Positions 61,206 to 64,000 of a DNA stretch of 64,000 nucleotides are shown here, piece after piece; positions within the stretch are counted from its first letter, which is position 1, and each line of letters starts with the position of its first letter. A program made the translations under genes and the position numbers. Origin of the DNA: Echinicola strongylocentroti (GTDB lineage: Bacteria > Bacteroidota > Bacteroidia > Cytophagales > Cyclobacteriaceae); the NCBI RefSeq assembly GCF_003260975.1, contig NZ_CP030041.1, positions 2,837,001 to 2,901,000 of the forward strand, read 5' to 3'. A model generated the notes under the pieces. It was not told where the DNA came from. It saw nothing but the letters and a program-made list of their open reading frames with translations, and ran no database searches.

Positions 61206-61844
61206 TTATTTTTCTTCGATAAACTGGCGCTGTATTTCGTCTTCTTCCTCTTCTTGATGCTGCTTGGTCTCCTCTCCAAAGAATCTTTTCTGGAAGAGTA
61301 GGATGAACACTACACCCATAAAGATGGAGGCGTCAGCGACATTGAAGATCGGCCATAATGCCGTATAGCTTCCGCCCCATAGCGGCACCCAGTCTGGTAT
61401 GAAACCTTCCCAAATGTCAATATAGAACATGTCCACCACTTGTCCATGAAACCATGGTGTGCTGGCATCATAGGGGGCATTGCCTAAAAGCACACCGTAA
61501 AACACACTATCTACCAAATTGCCTATGGCACCACCCAAAATCATGGCGATGCAAATGATATAGCCAGGGTGTACTTTCTTCATGATCAGGTAGTACAGGT
61601 AATATCCGATACCCACCATGGCCACTAGCCTAAAGGTCGTCAAGATCAACTTCCCATATTCAGAACCCAGCTCCATGCCGAAGGCCATTCCTGGATTGGT
61701 CGTGTAATGGAGCTTAAACCAGTCACCAAAAATCTTGATCTGACCGGCAGTTCCCATTGCCATATTGGTATCGACAGCCAATTTTACGATTTGGTCAATC
61801 AAAATGACCAGTAAGGTAATACCAAAGTACTTTAAATATTTCAT
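61206..61844 (-). CDS. lspA: Signal peptidase II (lipoprotein signal peptidase)
   Basis: A 212-residue aspartic membrane protease that removes signal peptides from prolipoproteins; it should process the many lipoproteins in this window. Four transmembrane helices are predicted; conserved elements are VILIDQIVKLAVD, HYTTNPGMAFGM, ILGGAIGNLVDSVFYG, VVDMFYIDI and FNVADASIFMG, with the catalytic Asp pair in GNLVDS/VVD and NVADA. The sequence PYDASTPWFHGQ is an insert seen in Bacteroidota. A charged C-terminal tail (HQEEEEDEIQRQ) is also typical of the phylum. It follows ileS, 44 bp apart, and the two are probably cotranscribed. Confidence 0.96.
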   Translation of the reverse strand: MKYLKYFGITLLVILIDQIVKLAVDTNMAMGTAGQIKIFGDWFKLHYTTNPGMAFGMELGSEYGKLILTTFRLVAMVGIGYYLYYLIMKKVHPGYIICIAMILGGAIGNLVDSVFYGVLLGNAPYDASTPWFHGQVVDMFYIDIWEGFIPDWVPLWGGSYTALWPIFNVADASIFMGVVFILLFQKRFFGEETKQHQEEEEDEIQRQFIEEK

Positions 61845-61888
61845 TTGCTCTACGTTCAGCGACTACGTGATGGCCGCGCCAGTTTAGT

Positions 61889-64000
61889 TTATACTTTATC
61901 TACCTTTACTTTCAGTTCGAATTCATCCATGTCCAGCACTGTTCCTTCTTCCACATCTCCATTGACAGAAAGTGAGAGGGCTTGTGTTTCGGACTGGATA
62001 TAAGCCGAGAAGTTTTCCAATGCACTGTCCACCTGCTCGTTCAGCTTGGCCACCTTGATGGTGATTTTGTCCTGCACTTCCAGCCCCATGTCCTTTCTCA
62101 GATTTTGGATCCTATTGACCAAGTCCCGGGCGATGCCTTCTTGCTTGAGTGCTTCGGTCAGGGTGACATCCAGGGCGACGGTGATGCCATTGGCACTGGC
62201 CACAGACCAGCCAGGGATGTCCTGGGAGGTGATGAGGACTTCTTCTTGTGCCAAGCTGGCTTTCTCTCCATCCACCTCGATGTCAATGCTGCCATTTCGC
62301 TCCAGCATGTTGATTTCCTCGTGGCCCCACTTACCGATGGCTGCGGCCACCAGCTTCATTTTTGGCCCAAAACGTTTCCCGAGAAGCGGGAAGTTAGGCT
62401 TGGCATTTTTTACCAATATTCCTGAAGCATCATCGATGTACTCGACACTTTTGATGTTCACTTCAGACTTGATCAGCTCTTCCACATGTTGGATTTGCTG
62501 CCTGGTTTTTTCATTCAGGATAGGAATAAGGATCTTTTGAAGCGGTTGGCGTACTTTCAGTTTATCCTTCTTCCGTAGGCTATGCACTAATGAAGAAATG
62601 TCTTGCGCCAACTGCATGCTGGCTTCCAGGTCTTCATTGATAAGGGCATTATCAGCTGCCTTCCAGTCGGTCAAATGTACCGATTCCGGAATTTTCTGAC
62701 CTGCTTCTTTAGCGCCTTCGGTCAAGTTGGTGAACATCCAGTCCGAATAGAACGGCGCAAAGGACGACATCAACTGGCTGATCGCCATAAGACATTCGTA
62801 CAAGGTCTCGTAAGCCGCTTGCTTGTCCTGGTTCATCTCGCCTCTCCAGAAGCGTTTTCTCGCCAACCTTACGTACCAATTGGACAGCTGGTCCACGGTA
62901 AAGTTCATGATGGCACGCGTTGCTCGGGTAGCATCATAATTGTCCATGGAGTTTTCCACTTCCTTGATCAGGGACTGGAGCTTGGAAATGATCCATCTGT
63001 CCAGTTCCGGCCGCTCACTTACGGCCACGGTATTGGCGGGGTCATAAGTAAAAGCATCCAGATTGGCATATAACGCAAAGAAGTTATAGGTATTTTGCAA
63101 GGTGCCAAAAAACCTTCGCTGAACTTCCGCTACACCTTCCAGGTTAAACTTCAGGTTGTCCCAAGGATTGGCATTGGAGAGCATGTACCAGCGGAGTGCA
63201 TCCGGTCCATATTCTTTCAGCGTTTTGAATGGATCGACGGCATTGCCATGGCGTTTGGACATCTTGTTGCCGTTTTTGTCCAGTACAAGGCCGTTGGCGA
63301 TCACGTTTTTGAAGGCTACACTGTCAAAGAGCATCACAGCAATGGTATGCAAAGTGAAGAACCATCCTCTGGTCTGGTCTACGCCTTCTGCGATATAGTC
63401 TGCCGGGTAATTGGCCTTAAATATTTCCTCGTTTTCAAATGGGTAATGCCACTGTGCATACGGCATGGCTCCAGAGTCAAACCACACATCGATCAGGTCT
63501 GGCTCACGGAACATTTTATTGCCTTGGCTGTCCACCAAGACCACGTCATCTACATAAGGTCTGTGCAGATCGATTTCTTCTCCTTTGAATGGAGATTCCT
63601 GCATAATGCCCTTGGCAATGGATTTCTTGATCTCTTCGTTCAGTTCAGCGATAGAGCCGATACACTTGGTTTCGGTAGCATCTTCATTTCTCCAAACGGG
63701 CAGTGGCGTGCCCCAGAACCGCGAGCGGCTGAGGTTCCAGTCTACCAAATTTTCCAGCCAGTTGCCAAAACGCCCAGTACCGGTGGCTTCCGGCTTCCAG
63801 TTGATGGTATTGTTCAGCTCCACTAAGCGATCCTTGTAAGCGGTGGTTTTGACAAACCAGCTTTCTAGGGGATAATACAGCACAGGCATGTCTGTCCTCC
63901 AGCAATGGGGATAGCTGTGCTCGTATTTCTCTACCTTGAACGCCTTGTTTTCATTCTTCAAGATGATGGAAATGATCACATCGGTATTTTTGTATTCCGC
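61889..64000 (-). CDS. ileS: Isoleucyl-tRNA synthetase (5' end beyond window)
   Basis: The last 703 residues or so of IleS, a class I synthetase that attaches isoleucine to its tRNA; the start lies off the right edge and the frame is open up to base 64000. Visible are SYPHCWRTDMPVLYYPLESWF (the H/W binding region of the catalytic domain), WNLSRSRFWGTPLPVW, VDQTRGWFFTLHTIAV, and the KMSKS-type loop NKMSKRHGNAVDP. The C-terminal anticodon-binding domain and the extended tail with EGIARDLVNRIQNLRKDMGL are of the eukaryote-like type common in Bacteroidota. The usual full length is about 1,100 residues. Confidence 0.97.
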   Translation of the reverse strand, partial: AEYKNTDVIISIILKNENKAFKVEKYEHSYPHCWRTDMPVLYYPLESWFVKTTAYKDRLVELNNTINWKPEATGTGRFGNWLENLVDWNLSRSRFWGTPLPVWRNEDATETKCIGSIAELNEEIKKSIAKGIMQESPFKGEEIDLHRPYVDDVVLVDSQGNKMFREPDLIDVWFDSGAMPYAQWHYPFENEEIFKANYPADYIAEGVDQTRGWFFTLHTIAVMLFDSVAFKNVIANGLVLDKNGNKMSKRHGNAVDPFKTLKEYGPDALRWYMLSNANPWDNLKFNLEGVAEVQRRFFGTLQNTYNFFALYANLDAFTYDPANTVAVSERPELDRWIISKLQSLIKEVENSMDNYDATRATRAIMNFTVDQLSNWYVRLARKRFWRGEMNQDKQAAYETLYECLMAISQLMSSFAPFYSDWMFTNLTEGAKEAGQKIPESVHLTDWKAADNALINEDLEASMQLAQDISSLVHSLRKKDKLKVRQPLQKILIPILNEKTRQQIQHVEELIKSEVNIKSVEYIDDASGILVKNAKPNFPLLGKRFGPKMKLVAAAIGKWGHEEINMLERNGSIDIEVDGEKASLAQEEVLITSQDIPGWSVASANGITVALDVTLTEALKQEGIARDLVNRIQNLRKDMGLEVQDKITIKVAKLNEQVDSALENFSAYIQSETQALSLSVNGDVEEGTVLDMDEFELKVKVDKV

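Noticed and set aside
1..64000. tRNA and rRNA genes
   Set aside because: I looked for clover-leaf T-loop strings (GGTTCGAATCC-type) and rRNA conserved segments on both strands and recognised none.

Overview
The window is about 64 kb of chromosome from a Bacteroidota bacterium, most likely a marine member of the Cytophagales (Cyclobacteriaceae type, e.g. the Echinicola/Algoriphagus/Cyclobacterium group; the genus is inference). The evidence is a SusC/SusD pair, many short lipoproteins with a Cys lipobox, several promoters matching the Bacteroidota form TTTG-N18-20-TAnnTTTG, a long UvrA and eukaryote-like IleS, DUF3127, DUF6263 and DUF6428 proteins, and gene starts that mostly lack Shine-Dalgarno sequences. 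No rRNA, tRNA or CRISPR array was recognised.

Layout. (1) 1-5345: the end of a tag (3-methyladenine glycosylase) gene, a secreted formylglycine-type sulfatase, a DUF6263 lipoprotein, a DinB-like protein and a PHP-domain lipoprotein. (2) 5727-21669, all on the minus strand: an exopolysaccharide cluster with SLBB/Wza-type export protein, Wzz-type chain-length protein without kinase, Wzx flippase, GT2, Wzy-type polymerase, sulfotransferase, three GT4-like glycosyltransferases and a LbH acetyltransferase. It is interrupted at 9289-12072 by a decayed lipoprotein gene, a lipocalin-like lipoprotein and an HUH (IS200/REP-type) transposase sitting among five copies of a ~235 bp nested palindrome. (3) 22134-26807: a susCD pair with its terminator. 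(4) 27213-35572: radical SAM/SPASM protein, a HisA paralogue lacking the usual first catalytic Asp, a YCF48-like lipoprotein, uvrA, a SIMPL-domain lipoprotein, and an ECF sigma factor with a small partner gene. (5) 36010-38594: a TPP riboswitch and its TonB-dependent receptor, probably for thiamin import. (6) 38690-41257: an arsenic operon (arsR, DUF6428, arsC-like, acr3) with two matching operator-like sites. (7) 41356-53733: housekeeping and conserved genes (alpha/beta hydrolase, dxs, scpA, a flippase-like membrane protein, DUF3127, MATE exporter, a small regulator with a membrane protein) plus several unrecognised ones, including a 49-residue membrane protein. (8) 54296-60600: an AT-rich accessory island. 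(9) 61206-64000: lspA and ileS (cut by the window edge).

The island at 54.3-60.6 kb is the most interesting part. Three plus-strand gene cassettes (TetR + FabF; AbiEi + a broken AbiEii; a lone P-loop ATPase) are separated by attC-like palindromes with GTTTGCCAA / GTTGGCAAAC-type ends. Three of these boundary sites carry group II intron sequence in the opposite orientation: one with both ends and domain V but no reverse transcriptase, one with an internal deletion, and one 3' fragment. This resembles an integron-type cassette array without an integrase (CALIN) colonised by attC-targeting introns, which I infer from architecture and motifs only.

The spaces between genes are unusually rich in dispersed palindromic repeats. 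At least five families recur across the window, and the ends of some of them supply stop codons of neighbouring genes.
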